From positions 4,753,454 to 4,817,453 of the forward strand of contig JAJQOW010000014.1 of NCBI GenBank assembly GCA_037975125.1: a stretch of 64,000 nt of DNA. The letters run 5' to 3'. The notes beneath the pieces were generated by a model. The model did not search any database. It saw only the letters and a program-made list of their open reading frames with translations, and was not told the origin of the DNA. Positions 26,045-49,989 of this stretch are shown in pieces. The DNA is from Latrodectus hesperus (Eukaryota > Arthropoda > Arachnida > Araneae > Theridiidae). A program made the position numbers and the translations under genes. The stretch's first letter is position 1. Each line of letters begins with the position of its first letter.

Positions 26045-26265
26045 GTGACTCTTCCCCATATGCTTCTATTCCAAAGAGCAGTAAACTTCATTTTTTATAG
26101 ATAACAATGCATGACCTCACCTGACTAATGCTGTTCAACAGTTACTGGAAAGGAAAAATGTCTCTCGTATGCTTTGTCCTGTAAACTGCTTTGATTTAAA
26201 TCACATAGAATATGTTTGTAAGATGCTTTGGGGAGATGGCGATTGTTGATGTTAAAATTACAGAC
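26045..26265 (+). pseudogene. Tc1-like transposase remnant, second lineage
   Basis: A fragment around the second and third catalytic positions of a Tc1-type DDE transposase. The frame FIDNNA-stop-PHLTNAVQQLL, then ERKNVSRM, CPVNCFDLNHIEYV, aligns with the usual FMDDNARPHR...RMDWPARSPDLNPIEHVW. The catalytic Asp before NAxPH reads Asn (AAC), Arg reads a stop (TGA), and the final Glu of NHIE is kept. The upstream frame (FQRAVNF) is shifted. It is a different subfamily from the 4.4 and 51.6 kb copies. No inverted repeats were found. Confidence 0.75.
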
Positions 26266-26386
26266 TCTGAAAAATGATATCTATAACTTTGTACATAAGT
26301 CATAGAAAATTTTACAGGTGTTCTTACCTATTGTTTATCTTATGTGTGTCATAAATATTTTATTTATTCTTTTTTTTACAACAATA

Positions 26387-29957
<3,571 letters not shown>

Positions 29958-30205
29958 GAAGCTGTTGGAGATTTTCGTTGTGACCATCCATCTTATAGTT
30001 CCTACCTTGCTCAGAGTGACTTCTTTCTGTTTTTACACCTGAAAAAATTGACCAAGCATCCCTCATCACAAACGAAGATGTGCAGGCAGATGCGACATAT
30101 CGGCTTCATTCTCAGGTGGCAGACATCCATGATACCAGAATACAAAAATTTATCCCACGGTGTGACGAGTGCTACAATTCTGATGATTCTTACATTGAAA
30201 AGTAG
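29958..30205 (+). pseudogene. Mariner transposase C-terminal remnant
   Basis: This is the end of a mariner-family (DD34D) transposase. DHPSYSSYLAQSDFFLFLHL (with KKL next) corresponds to the usual HPPYSPDLAPSDYHLF segment, and its catalytic Asp survives (GAC at 30018-30020). After a frameshift the C-terminus continues as ADIHDTRIQKFIPRCDECYN and ends SYIEK-stop at 30203-30205, the typical mariner ending (IQKLVPRYDKCL...YVEK). Frameshifts and missing upstream catalytic residues make it inactive. Terminal repeats were not identified. Confidence 0.8.
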
Positions 30206-33200
30206 ATGAATTATATTATATCTTTTGCTGAAAATCTTTTTAGGTAATTATGTTTTATCTCTTTTTATAAACCATAGGAAGCTTACTTTCTGGAAAACCC
30301 TAGTAGTATATAAAATAATTTTTATTTTGCTGCTTTTCTTTATAAAAGTAAATTGAATGAAAAACTCAAGTTCATTCATAAGAAAATTTATTTTCGTAAG
30401 TAAAATTTATTTACAGTGAAAGCTGTCATTTATAAAACCATACTATATTTATACACTTTTTAACATCATAGCGTGAAAACAGTTTTACCATAAATTCTTT
30501 CATACAATATTGTGTTTCATTTTGCAGTCATCAATCATAATAACATAAATATTAATTCACATTTCTTGACTAATAAAAAAATTATTGTAAGTATGATATT
30601 GAATGAAAAAAATATCATCAAGTAATTACAATTTCAATTTTCTGATAATGACTAAGTTCATAGAAAACTTAATTATACAATAAATTACAATAAATATATC
30701 TTCCAAAGAAAAATTTCATTTCATATATTTCATATTTTTAATAATAATAATAATTCATATTAATTACTAATAATTCATTTTTTTCCAATTAAGGAATACG
30801 AACTAATAATATTAATTCGCATTCCTTATTTGATAAGAAAAAATATTGCGTTCTTCACAATGAAAAAAAAAATAAACATGAAATGAAATTGTAATTTTCT
30901 GAAGATAATTTAGCTTACAGGAAAATAAATTATAAAATAAATATAATTTTTAATATGAAATATAAGCGATCAAAAATAAAATTTTAATTTGATGATACAA
31001 TATTGAAAATGTGATACATTTATATAAGCTTGATAACTTAAACACAGAAGTCTAGTAAATGCTAGCATATGAAATAATTGAATATTAATTAAATTTTCAG
31101 AACTTATGAAAGTAAAAATAAATGCTACGAAAATTTATTTAAGGTACATAAAACGGCTTTGATAGATCCAAAGATAATCATTATATAACTAGAAATATTT
31201 ATTATATTATGCTGTTTAAGTGAATAGTAATAATTTGTAAGTAATGTTATTCTCACTGAATATTATGGAAACACACTCGCATATCTTTCTTTAATATCTT
31301 AAGTTTAAATATCTTTATTTTCATTACTCTTTTTTACCTTTATTGCATTAATAAATTTTTGAAATTCCTTTTAATGATTACTATTTGTGCCTGAAGCCAC
31401 TTTTTTCATTACTTATGCCAAACTCTGTTTCTCTAGGTATTTATTTAACTTTAAATTTTTGTGAAGTAATCTTTATTGTGTTGATATAATTTGAAAATAT
31501 TCGCAGAATTTACCCTCAGGGTATCAAATAAAGAAAAAATAAATCAATGTTTTGTATTTAAATGATTCTGATTGTGAATCGTTGTAATGCATTATTATTT
31601 ATTCATAGTTCAATTGAAATCCATGAGAATATATTATGGAATCTGCTTCATATAAAATTAAGAATACATAATTAAAATGATATGAATTTTAAATTTATAA
31701 CTGAACTCTACAATTCAGGAAATTTCTTAGAATCTGATAGAAGGTAATCAGGTTTATTTCATGCAAATATATCCATTATTTTTAATTTACTGCGCTCGTA
31801 ATTTAATTCTGATAGTTTATTAAGGTATTTTTCATAGATTGGCTATTAAACTTATTGCTATAATATTTTATTATTTATAGATGTGTTTTATGCTTTTATT
31901 TGTACATTGAACACATTATGCAATTTTAAGATATTTCAAAAGTGCTTTTATGACAACAGTTTTTCGAACACACAGAAAAAGATTTTCGTATTCATACAAA
32001 ATGCAAATTTTATATAATCAGTAGTTACATATCTTACCTATTTTTATAATACTGTAATTACGAAAGTTGGTAAAGATTATGTAAAATACAGTGAAACATA
32101 CTTGAATATTTGTTCATAATTAATAGAGTTTGTTCAATTTTATTATAATATTTTGTTCAGTTTAATTTGACATAATTTGTCATTTTAATAATACTAGTTA
32201 TTCTGCGATAGAAGCCTTTTATTTTTGAATTAAAAAATTCTTTACGTTAAGCAAAATAGAACGATACGTTCTTATCCAAAACTAATTGAGCAGTAAAGTA
32301 ACAGTGAAGTATCAAATTTATTTTATGTATGAAACATATGAAAAAAAAGATAAGAAGAATTCAACTTATAAGAAGCAATTTTTTACAAGTGAAACGAATA
32401 AATATATTCCTTATATCTGTAACTAATTAAACAGATTGCCTATTCTTTAACGAGAAAAGGGCTTTTATAACATTCGTATCCATTTTTTTTCTTTCATGTT
32501 AACTCGCGAATAACAAAAACCCTATTTGATTCCTTTTGAAAAATAGAGATTTTGTTCACTTCAAAAGTAAATTGAAAATAAATTTCAAAATTATTTAAGG
32601 CGATGTATTTGAAAGATTCAGCGTTCACATCATTCTTTAGTAATTAGATGATTTTTTCAACTTTTACTCGCTTTCCTACTAAGTGACTGCATTAATTATG
32701 TAAGCGGAAAGCTCCAGCACGTCCATAAGCTGTATAAACGTAATTTTTCTTCATGCCCCAACTGCATTCTTGTTACATGGCGTCTTTTATGAAATGTTGA
32801 AAAAATAAAGTGATTCTCAGTCTAAATCATTAATAATGTTGTGGTATTAAATTCATCACGTCGAAAAGGCAAGGAATTCTCATTCATTTTTCAGGAATTT
32901 TATAATTTTGCAAGTGATGTTAAGAACGTAAGATATTTCCCTTTTAAACAACAATTTAAATTGTTTTTAGTTTCTCAAAGGAAGAGAAAAAAGTTTTGGT
33001 TTAAAAGCAATCTTTTCAAATTTATTTGGAGTGATAGATGTTGTCACATTAAATATTTAATGAATGAACTATTAATCACTAGTTGATATTTTAGAATAAT
33101 AATGCTTTTTTGTATAAAACTACTACTACTATATTTTTATTATGATGTGTATCTATTATTTTAAATTACTTGGCATCAGTTAATTATTGATTCAGTAAAA

Positions 33201-34034
33201 AGAACAACTGAATTTAAAGATATATTTTTACTTCTTTAAATTATGAGATAAATACATATTTTAATTTTATATTTATACAAAATAATTCAGCTGTTGTGGA
33301 CTATTATTTTATATATAATACTAAAGATTTTTGTTACTAAATATGAAATTAATTATGGTTTGGAAGGCGAAAGAAATATATAAATTCAGAAATTTAGTCA
33401 TTGCAATAATATTGAGTGTCAATCAATTAATTTAAACTTAATAAAACGCCTTTTTTAATAAGGTTTCAATAATATTTTATTGTAATTTTATTTTTTGTTT
33501 TCAAATCAAAAGTAAAAGTAACATAAATGAAAAAAATGAAAACAAAAAAATGCATGTCTTTATCAATGTATATGATAAAACGTATGTTAATATATGTATT
33601 AAATATATATTTTACATGTATTTTTAACATATATGCATTACGTATAATACATTAGTACCGATAATTGTTTTTTTTAAAGTAACAAAAGAAGTCAAACGAA
33701 ATGAAATTCCAAACTATTAACATATGAAATGCATTTTGCACTTTTTTAATCCATCTGATTTTAGATCCGATAAATAAGTTCACATTTACTTGAAACTTTC
33801 AACTCTCACATTTTGATAGTTCTATTTGCAGACATGAATCCGATGTAATTTATTATACTAAAGCATCATTAATAATCAAACGATCTCATTTAGCTCTGTA
33901 TATTATCGCAAATTTTGGCTTGTAATTGCAAATTTCTTTTGATTATATGGTTTCACGCAATTTAATCTAACCACTCCATCTGTTACATTGATTTGGCAGT
34001 TTTTGGAAAGCTATACTCTTTCCTTCCTTATCCG
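30206..34034. other. AT-rich non-coding stretch
   Basis: Nothing recognised. A short plus-strand open frame at 32841-33086 has no domain and no splice support. Confidence 0.55.
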
Positions 34035-34268
34035 CTTTTAAATCTGATTGACTTTTTCTTTTGCTTGGCGGCCATCTTTATTGGATTTTTTTCTTGTTAT
34101 TTTTATTTCCTCTTCAACGATAGCTGGTCTCTTCTCAAGGTTCGAAGAGTCAACGGCGTTTACTTTTTTTTTTCAATCTCTGCAATCTCGGAGACTAAAA
34201 AGTGGAAGGACTTCAGATTCAAACTGGCGTTGATAATCTCATGCTTTCCTTTTTGTGATCGGTCCACT
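34035..34268 (-). other. Degraded coding-like sequence, minus strand
   Basis: On the minus strand a frame from 34268 reads VDRSQKGKHEIINASLNLKS and continues to EIAEIEKKS. Across a run of A's near 34165 a neighbouring frame continues VNAVDSSNLEKRPAIVEEEI and KITRKKSNKDGRQAKEKVNQ before a stop near 34040. A single-base slip in the A run would make one frame of about 75 charged residues. I do not recognise the protein. It conflicts in frame with the terminal-exon reading of the same bases, so at most one interpretation is right. It could also be 3' untranslated sequence. Confidence 0.25.
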
Positions 34269-34269
34269 G
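34219..34269 (-). CDS. Tentative last coding exon of the receptor-like gene
   Basis: A splice acceptor with a pyrimidine-rich lead (TCTTATCTCCTTGCAG) precedes 34269. Entered in phase 0, as the exon at 36817-36713 requires, it reads QWTDHKKESMRLSTPV and stops at 34219-34221. The acceptor is a tandem CAGCAG, so one Gln may be included or skipped. The ending -T-P-V fits a class I PDZ ligand (S/T-x-hydrophobic at the C-terminus). The phase match has a one-in-three chance of being accidental and the exon is short, so this is a proposal only. Confidence 0.35.
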   Translation of the reverse strand, partial: QWTDHKKESMRLSTPV

Positions 34270-34283
34270 CTGCAAGGAGATAA

Positions 34284-35784
34284 GATGTATTTGTGAGAAA
34301 GATTAATAGTTCAGAAACTTGTTCGGTATAATATGGGATATTTTAAGAAGATTTACGAACTGTTTCTGAAACAGTTAAATTCATTTTTAAAATTAAAGTC
34401 TTTTAAATTCGAAATTATTGAATTTAAATTCGAAACAACTTGATGAGCAAAGAATTATTTAAGTTCATTCATGATGTACCTAAATTGTATTTATAATTAT
34501 ATTTTATTAAGTTATTTCTTCATTGTTTAAATTTTTTTATCTCTGCGGCAAAAAATCTATAAAATAATATTCGTATCATAGTTAGTGTGAATTTTCAATT
34601 TTTTCTGGGTATGTGCATTTAAAGATGACTTTTTATTAATTTGTATATTCAAATGACACGTATTAAAATGTGACTGAATCTGAATACAAAAAATAATGTA
34701 TCGATTAAAGTTAAGAAAAGTCAATTTGGAATTTATTACAGTGAAGTTTGCGGATGTTAAACATATATGTTTGAGAAAATAATGAAAGTAATGCTTAGTA
34801 TTAAAAGTAGAATACAAAAAACTGTTTATGCTTCATTGTGTATAGTATTTTTATAATTATCACAGAATACTCTCTATATCACCAGTATAAAGTAATATAA
34901 AAGAAAAACACAAAATACTAGCATTAAAATTTTAATGAATTCTCTTTGTTGCATCGTTAATCTTGAAGCAAAAAGAAAATAGCAATATAAATACTTAAAG
35001 AAGTCTTAAAATAAAATGTTTGAGAAATCATACCATTCTAATTCTTGTATTTATACTTTAAGAAATTTAAAGGGAAAAGCAACCTACAATTTTATATAAC
35101 CATATTTTATGTGTAGTTCATGCAGAATCTTTTAATGAAGTAAATATTTTAAAGAACTAAATTTTAAAACTTCAATAACAAAGGAAATATATGTTGCCAT
35201 AAGAGTAGTTTAACAACCTTAAATATCGTTTCTAAATGGAGTAAACAAAAATGTTAATGAAAATATGTCATTAAAATTAAAAAAAAAACTTGAAATTATT
35301 TTTATATTAAATTAATTAGAATTTCAAATATGTCAGCAAAAAATTCAAATGTAATAAAAAGTGAAGAATAATAATAAATGTACTATATTTTATGAAATAT
35401 TTAAAGAATAAATATTCAAATTTTTATTGTATTCATTCATAATGTGTCTACTTCATTCATCTTTAAAATATTTTCAATAAATTATTGTATTATTATAACT
35501 GCGTTATTCAGATGCTTTTAATATATTTAGCTTTGAAAATTTATATATTTTTTATTTTTAAATTAATAATAGTATTTTTTAATTATTTTTTGTTACTTGC
35601 ATTTAATAAAAAATTAATTTAATTTGAAAAGTTTAATTTGAAATTGAAAGAATGATAATCGAAAGAATTGATAATTGAAAGAATTGAACACAAACGATGG
35701 TTAAAATTTGTAAAAATAATAATATTATAAGAATAATTATAGTATTACGAAAATTAGACTAAAACAAATGTCAGTATAGAATTT
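34284..35784. other. AT-rich non-coding stretch
   Basis: Nothing recognised. It would be intronic if the terminal exon at 34.2 kb is correct. Confidence 0.55.
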
Positions 35785-36587
35785 AATGAATTTAGCTATA
35801 AAGCTTACATATTTTAGAAAATATGAACATGAGAGAATAATAAAAAATAAAATGGAAGTAATAATAAAAAGTAAGAGTGTTATTATATCAATGAAGAAAA
35901 ATATATGACTTATTAATTTGCATTGTTATTACAAGATTTGTGCAAATATGTAAAAATATTGACATTTGAAGACTATCATAATGTTAAGAAAATTAAATTG
36001 AAAAGGTAACTATATAATGAGGTATTTAAATAATGAAATTAGTTTTAAGGATTTCATATTTTAGAAAATATGAACATGAGAGAATAAAAAATATAAATTA
36101 TAAAGAGTAATAAAAAGTAAGAGTGTTATTATACTGATCAAGAAAAATATGTGATTTATTAATTTACATTGTTGTTACAAAGAATAATAAAAAAAATTAA
36201 TAGCTATTATCAATTGGGTCGAAAAATCTATTTCCACTCTCAAAAAATATATGACTTATTAATTTGCATTCTTATTACAAGATTTGTGCAAATATGTAAA
36301 AATATTGACATTTGAAGACTATCATAATGTTAAGAAAATTAAATTGAAAAGGTAACTATAAAATGAGGTATTTAAATAATGAAATTAGTTTTAAGGATTT
36401 CATATTTTAGAAAATATGAACATGAGAGAATAAAAAATATAAATTATAAAGAGTAATAAAAAGTAAGAGTGTTATTATACTGATCAAAAAAAATATGTGA
36501 TTTATTAATTTACATTGTTGTTACAAAGAATAATAAAAAAAATTAATAGTTATTATCAATTGCGTCGAAAAATCTATTTCCACTCTC
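35785..36587. repeat. Tandem repeat, 346-bp unit, about 2.4 copies
   Basis: Two nearly identical units, 35896-36241 and 36242-36587, are exactly 346 bp apart (for example GATTTGTGCAAATATGTAAA at 35935 and 36281). Part of the unit (CATATTTTAGAAAATATGAA...) occurs once more upstream at about 35805-35895. Units differ at only a few sites, so the duplication is recent. It ends about 125 bp from the exon at 36713-36817. Confidence 0.92.
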
Positions 36588-36712
36588 ATTTATTTAATCG
36601 CTGCGTGATATATCATTTAATTTCCTAGACACCCTTAAACTAATCCCCGTTATTTTTCTCTAATAAAAAGCATTTTATCTCGAAGTTAGTGGGTGGAAGA
36701 AAAAAATTTCAC

Positions 36713-45807
<9,095 letters not shown>

Positions 45808-46787
45808 CTAAAATTAGAGAAAGTACATTTATAGTTTGCTTTATATTTTACGTTTATAAAATGTTCAGAAATAATTACTAAAATATTTTATAAATAACAA
45901 ATCATGGTTTATTTTTTAAAAGGCATAGACTAATTAATTTAAGATTTTGTATTCTACAGCAAACCTTTCTCTTCAAGATATTTAAGATACACAGGGGTAC
46001 TAAAATGTTCAAATGTTTAAACAAATACTCTTTCAGTACGAATACATGTCAATTTTTTAAAATTCTTCTTAATGATATGTATATTTTCTTAATTATCTTT
46101 CAAAAAAGTCTTGTGTCTATTCATTTTTACTGTTTATTTAAACATTTCTTAATATTTTAAATATTTATAGGCTTTATAAAACAGTATACAATAATATTTG
46201 AAGATTCATTTTATCAACGTACAAGGAATTCAGCTAAAAATTAAGATTTTTTAAAACAATTAAAATAATATTATTATTTAATACAGAGACAAGATGATAT
46301 CGTAACACTCAACAACAGCAGCTATCTAGTATGTAAATTTTAATAATTACAAGCAGAGAATTTATAAAAAAAACTAAAACTTCTTCTCTTAAGTTGTTAA
46401 CTATAAGAGTTAATATTTTATAATTAATACATTAGTTACAAAATAAGAATCAATAACAAAATTGATTATTGAATGTATAATAATTAGTAAATTTTCATTA
46501 GCTAGAACTTAACAGTATGAAACTTATTTGTGAAAAAGGAACTAGAGTATTCAAACACTTCTATGTTTAAATTATCACAAAAAAGAATAAGAACTGAGTT
46601 CAGTTATTCAGATTTTCCTAAGATTAGAATAGAAAACTTTTCTACAAGGCTTAACCAACAGTTGGCAACTGAGATGATCGTTAGTCAAAGTTAATTGCAA
46701 TCTTTTACCTTAGACACTATACCGTCATAACCAAAGGGCAGAAGGGGTAAATTAATATTTTAAATATTTCTTTAATAAAAGGCTGAC

Positions 46788-46951
46788 TTCTACTGTATTC
46801 ATAATTAATTGAAAGCGTGTAATCGGTTCCAGTTATGATATATTTAAATAGGAAATATGTAAAAATTTCCGTGGAGAGTTGTAATATTTAAACATCCAGC
46901 AAATTTATCAAGATTCAGATTGATTGTTGAAAGGATTGATCTCAAAGGCAG
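46788..46951 (-). CDS. Tentative FN3-like exon upstream of the membrane exon
   Basis: An acceptor (GATTTTTTCAG) precedes 46951. Phase 0 reading gives LPLRSILSTINLNLDKFAGC then LNITTLHGNF; the next part, one frame over, gives YIITGTDYTLSINYEYSRS. GTDYTLSINYEY resembles the F and G strands of a fibronectin-III domain (usually GTEY-x-V-x-V). One base too many in the T run near 46862 accounts for the shift. With that base discounted, a donor at 46793 (GTAGAA) or 46787 (GTCAGC) gives phase 1, as the membrane exon needs. It could be an assembly error in a real exon, a decayed exon, or coincidence. Confidence 0.35.
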
Positions 46952-47132
46952 CTGAAAAAATCAATATTTCAAGATGTACCCGCTTTTGATTTTTCAGATA
47001 TGGTTGTGAGTAATAATGTTAAAAATTTAGTTTCATCAAGTATTCTTCATCTGTTCCATGAAAACAATTCATTTTTTTAAATTGTCCCAATACATTCTAT
47101 AGAATTTCTTAGGTCTTTGATATTAATTTATA

Positions 47133-47610
47133 TTAGGTTAGGGAATAAGCTCATAGCATTTTTACCAAAGACTTTTATTTAAACAAAAAGCAATAATTAT
47201 ATTCAATAAGTTAATCAAATATATATGTTCACCGTTGCTGTTTACAACCTCTTCCCACGTCTTGACCAATTTGTTGATGCCGTTTCACCAAAAATCGCAT
47301 AGTCTGGTGTCAAAGAAGTTGTTGAGCCAGTTTTTAAAGACCACTTTGTTATTTAAGGTAACGGCCTTCATATGGTTTGACAAGGAGCGGAAAACATGGT
47401 AAACGGTCGGTGCAAGGTCCGGAAAATACGGCGGATGCCGTAGGATCTCTCATTCGAATTCTTAGAGTGTTGCTTTAACGACTTGTGCAACATGAGGCTT
47501 GGTATTATCGTGAAGGAATATGGTTTGACCATGTCGATCAGGTCTTTTCAGTCAAATAGCCTCATCACGCGGTGTTGCTGGGCCATTTATAGCTCTTTAT
47601 TGACTATCAT
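47133..47610 (-). pseudogene. Mariner transposase 3' half, minus strand
   Basis: On the minus strand: HDNTKPHVAQVVKATL, stop, EFE, stop, EILRHPPYFPDLAPTVYHVF, RSLSNHMKAVTLNN, FKNWLNNFFDTRLCDFW, stop, NGINKLVKTWEEVVNSNGE. The second catalytic Asp is kept (codon 47507-47509), but the third, 34 residues on, is Val (47402-47404), and three stop codons interrupt the frame. TTAGGTTAGGGAATAAGCTC at 47133 is the likely terminal inverted repeat. The mariner DD34D layout is clear; the element is dead. Confidence 0.88.
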
Positions 47611-47624
47611 TCTTTTCGAGCATT

Positions 47625-47805
47625 TCCCAGTGCACCAAGAGGTACTTAAAACTAATTGGTTCAACAACTCTTTGACACCAGACCATGCGATTTTTGGCGG
47701 AACGGCATTAACAAATTTGTCGAGAGGTGGAAAGAGGTTGTAAACAGCAACGGCGAATATATGATTAATTGACTTATTGATATAATTATTGTTTTTTAAA
47801 TTTGG
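47625..47805 (+). pseudogene. Mariner transposase C-terminus, inverted relative to its neighbour
   Basis: On the plus strand, EVLKTNWFNNS continues after a one-base shift as FDTRPCDFWRNGINKFVERW, KEVVNSNGEYMIN and a stop near 47768. It is the same family as the adjacent minus-strand fragment. 47649-47805 is an imperfect reverse complement of 47172-47332 with a 316-base spacer, so the two 3' ends face outward. Only the C-terminus and 3' flank are present. Confidence 0.85.
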
Positions 47806-49393
47806 AATATTGTGTGTATTCATGGAACTTTAGAGATTAGTTTTTCCCAGTGTGATTTTGAATTCACCAACATTTTAAAATTTGATGATCATAAGCTCTT
47901 TATTATTTTCCTTTTTGCGATTTAAACGAAGCATTTCAAATCTGTTCAAAACACTGACCGAACTTTCCTTTAAGCTGCGGTAATTTTTTTTTGCTTCTGA
48001 TAGTAAATTATTATCATTTTTAATAATATACTCATATTAATGTTATCATTAAATAAAAATTGATCTTAACGCAAAATTATATGCATCTATACTGAGAACA
48101 GTACATTTTCTCTCTTATTCTTTGAAAGTGAAATTGAGTTTTATTTTCAATGTTTTGAATGATTTTTGTTATCCATCATTCCACGATAAGTGAGTTCTTT
48201 TAGTGAGGTGGTTTAATGACCTTAAAATTTCAACATATTGAGAGTTCTTGCAAACATATTAGTAGTTAGAACATTTTGCACTTGTTTATATTCGCTTATG
48301 CTAATAATGTTTCGCTTTAATAGCCTTGCGCACGCGCTCGAATTTCTTTTTTCAAAGGTAAAATAAACGTTATATGATTTGTATGAAATTATAATTGTTC
48401 AGCATTTTGCTAATTTGATTTTGCTTATTTCTCATGCGATTTTCAAAGTGTAAAGTGATTTTAATGATATAATTTAATTACGATTGCGATTAGTATTTTT
48501 ATCTCAGAGGATTATTTTTATATTTTGCAGTACATTATAGTAAAGAAATAATATCCAAATTGGCTAATAAGATTTTGTTTATTTTTATTGTCATATTTTA
48601 GTTGAAAATAAAGAAACTTTAGATCAATCGTAGCCATAAACAAAATTACGTAAAACATTTAAATAGATAGATAATAAGTGCAAAAGGGTAAATATAGTAT
48701 TTTACCAGAAACTGAAACTGTTTTTAGTCTACACGTAAGCAAAATTTTGCTTTAGACACATGCTATTAAATTAAAAATTGTTGCCTAACCACAAATACAT
48801 TTTAAACATTACACCTATTTAAAAAAATTAATTCCATTCTATTCTCAAAACTACATACAGGTATACAATATTTATTAATGAGAAAAAACTACTATATAAT
48901 TATATGTTTAGTATATGATTATGCATGTAGTGTCGGTTCTTTATTCGGAGAGAAAATACGCTTTTAAAATTTTATAGTTATGATTCCGTTTTTCCCTATA
49001 TTTCTTCTAACGTTCATGTAAATTTTAAAAATGTGAATATGATTTTGTTTTTAGTCATATTTTTTCTGTTGAATTAATAATTTACAAAATTCATGCACAT
49101 TCATTCTAAGAAATCAGTTTAAAATATTTTTGATTATTTTAATTTTTCAAAAAATTAATGAGTTAGAAAAAGGAACTTTAATATGTTAAATTGTATAATG
49201 AGATTTATTTGCTATTATTTTAAGACTTTAAGTCCGGAAGTGAATTTACGATTCTATAATAATCATTTAAGTTCCTTTTTATTAGACATATGTCAGATCT
49301 AATTATTTACATTCTATTAAATTAAGTTTTACTTAAAATAATAAATAATTTAAAAGTAATTTAATATTATTTTTAAATTTTTGTTAGATTATT
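47806..49393. other. AT-rich non-coding stretch
   Basis: Nothing recognised; no further exon of the receptor-like gene could be found here. Confidence 0.5.
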
Positions 49394-49527
49394 GTGTTGT
49401 TGTTGTTGTTACTAATGACACTTGGACAAGCCAAGCTCGCTATGCCTTTGGGATATGCGAATTTCAGTGAATTGGGAGCGTCTTTCGTTTTAATCAGAGT
49501 ACCATGAAGGTGAAAGTACGACTTTGT
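49394..49527 (-). mobile_element. SINE 3' tail fragment
   Basis: Read on the minus strand this is the same tail as at 8572-8700 and 21403-21537 (GAAAGACGCTCCCAATTC, AAGGCATAGCGAGCTTGG), ending in (AAC)n (GTT repeats at 49394-49410). No tRNA-like head adjoins it: homology stops at about 49527, so the copy is 5'-truncated. Confidence 0.85.
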
Positions 49528-49546
49528 TCTACATACATGCCATAGG

Positions 49547-49989
49547 TTATTGTCAAATATACTATATTATTTATACTATTGTTAGATGTTATTAGAATAA
49601 GAAAAGTTTGTCGAATTTAGATTATTTGAAAACAAATATTTCCGAATCCAAGGTCTAATGTATAAAATCATATCACGTTCTCAGTTACAGTATAGGCAAC
49701 CATTCACACCTCATTCATACAAGGAAAGGACAAAGACAGGATAGATAGAGAGAGAAAGTACTTCCGTGCCCGAGCCGGAATTCGAACCCAGGACCTCATT
49801 ATCTGCAGTCAGGCATGCTGACCACTAGACAAGTTGAGCGGCTAGATTATTGTCAAATATACTATATTACTTATACTATTGTTAGATGTTATTAGAATAA
49901 GAAAAGTTTGTGTCCAATTTAGATTACTTGAAAACAATTAATTCCGAATTTAAGGTCAAATGTATAAAATCATATCACCTTCTCAGTTA
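49547..49989. repeat. Direct repeats of about 142 bp flanking a tRNA-SINE
   Basis: 49547-49687 and 49847-49989 are about 90% identical over their length (both begin TTATTGTCAAATATACTATA and end CTTCTCAGTTA or GTTCTCAGTTA). The offset is 300 bp at the left and 302 at the right. The repeats are far too long for a SINE target duplication, so this looks like a tandem duplication of about 300 bp with a partial second unit. Confidence 0.92.
49688..49846 (-). mobile_element. tRNA-derived SINE, minus strand
   Basis: On the minus strand the head reads CTTGTCTAGTGGTCAGCATG (A box), CCTGACTGCAG, GGTCCTGGGTTCGAATTCCG (B box), GCTCGGGCACGGAAGT. A body follows (CTTTCTCTCTCTATC, GTCCTTTCCTTGTATGAATG) similar to the SINE at 21.1 kb. 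The acceptor-stem ends do not pair, so it is not a functional tRNA. No poly(A) tail is visible; the element runs straight into the flanking direct repeat. Confidence 0.8.

Noticed and set aside
46680..46760. Exon ending at the GTAAAAG donor near 46709
   Set aside because: No acceptor or open frame of matching phase upstream; the donors at 46793 or 46787 fit better.
49750..49846. A genuine tRNA gene on the minus strand
   Set aside because: A and B boxes are good, but the ends cannot form an acceptor stem and the sequence continues into a SINE body shared with 21.1 kb.
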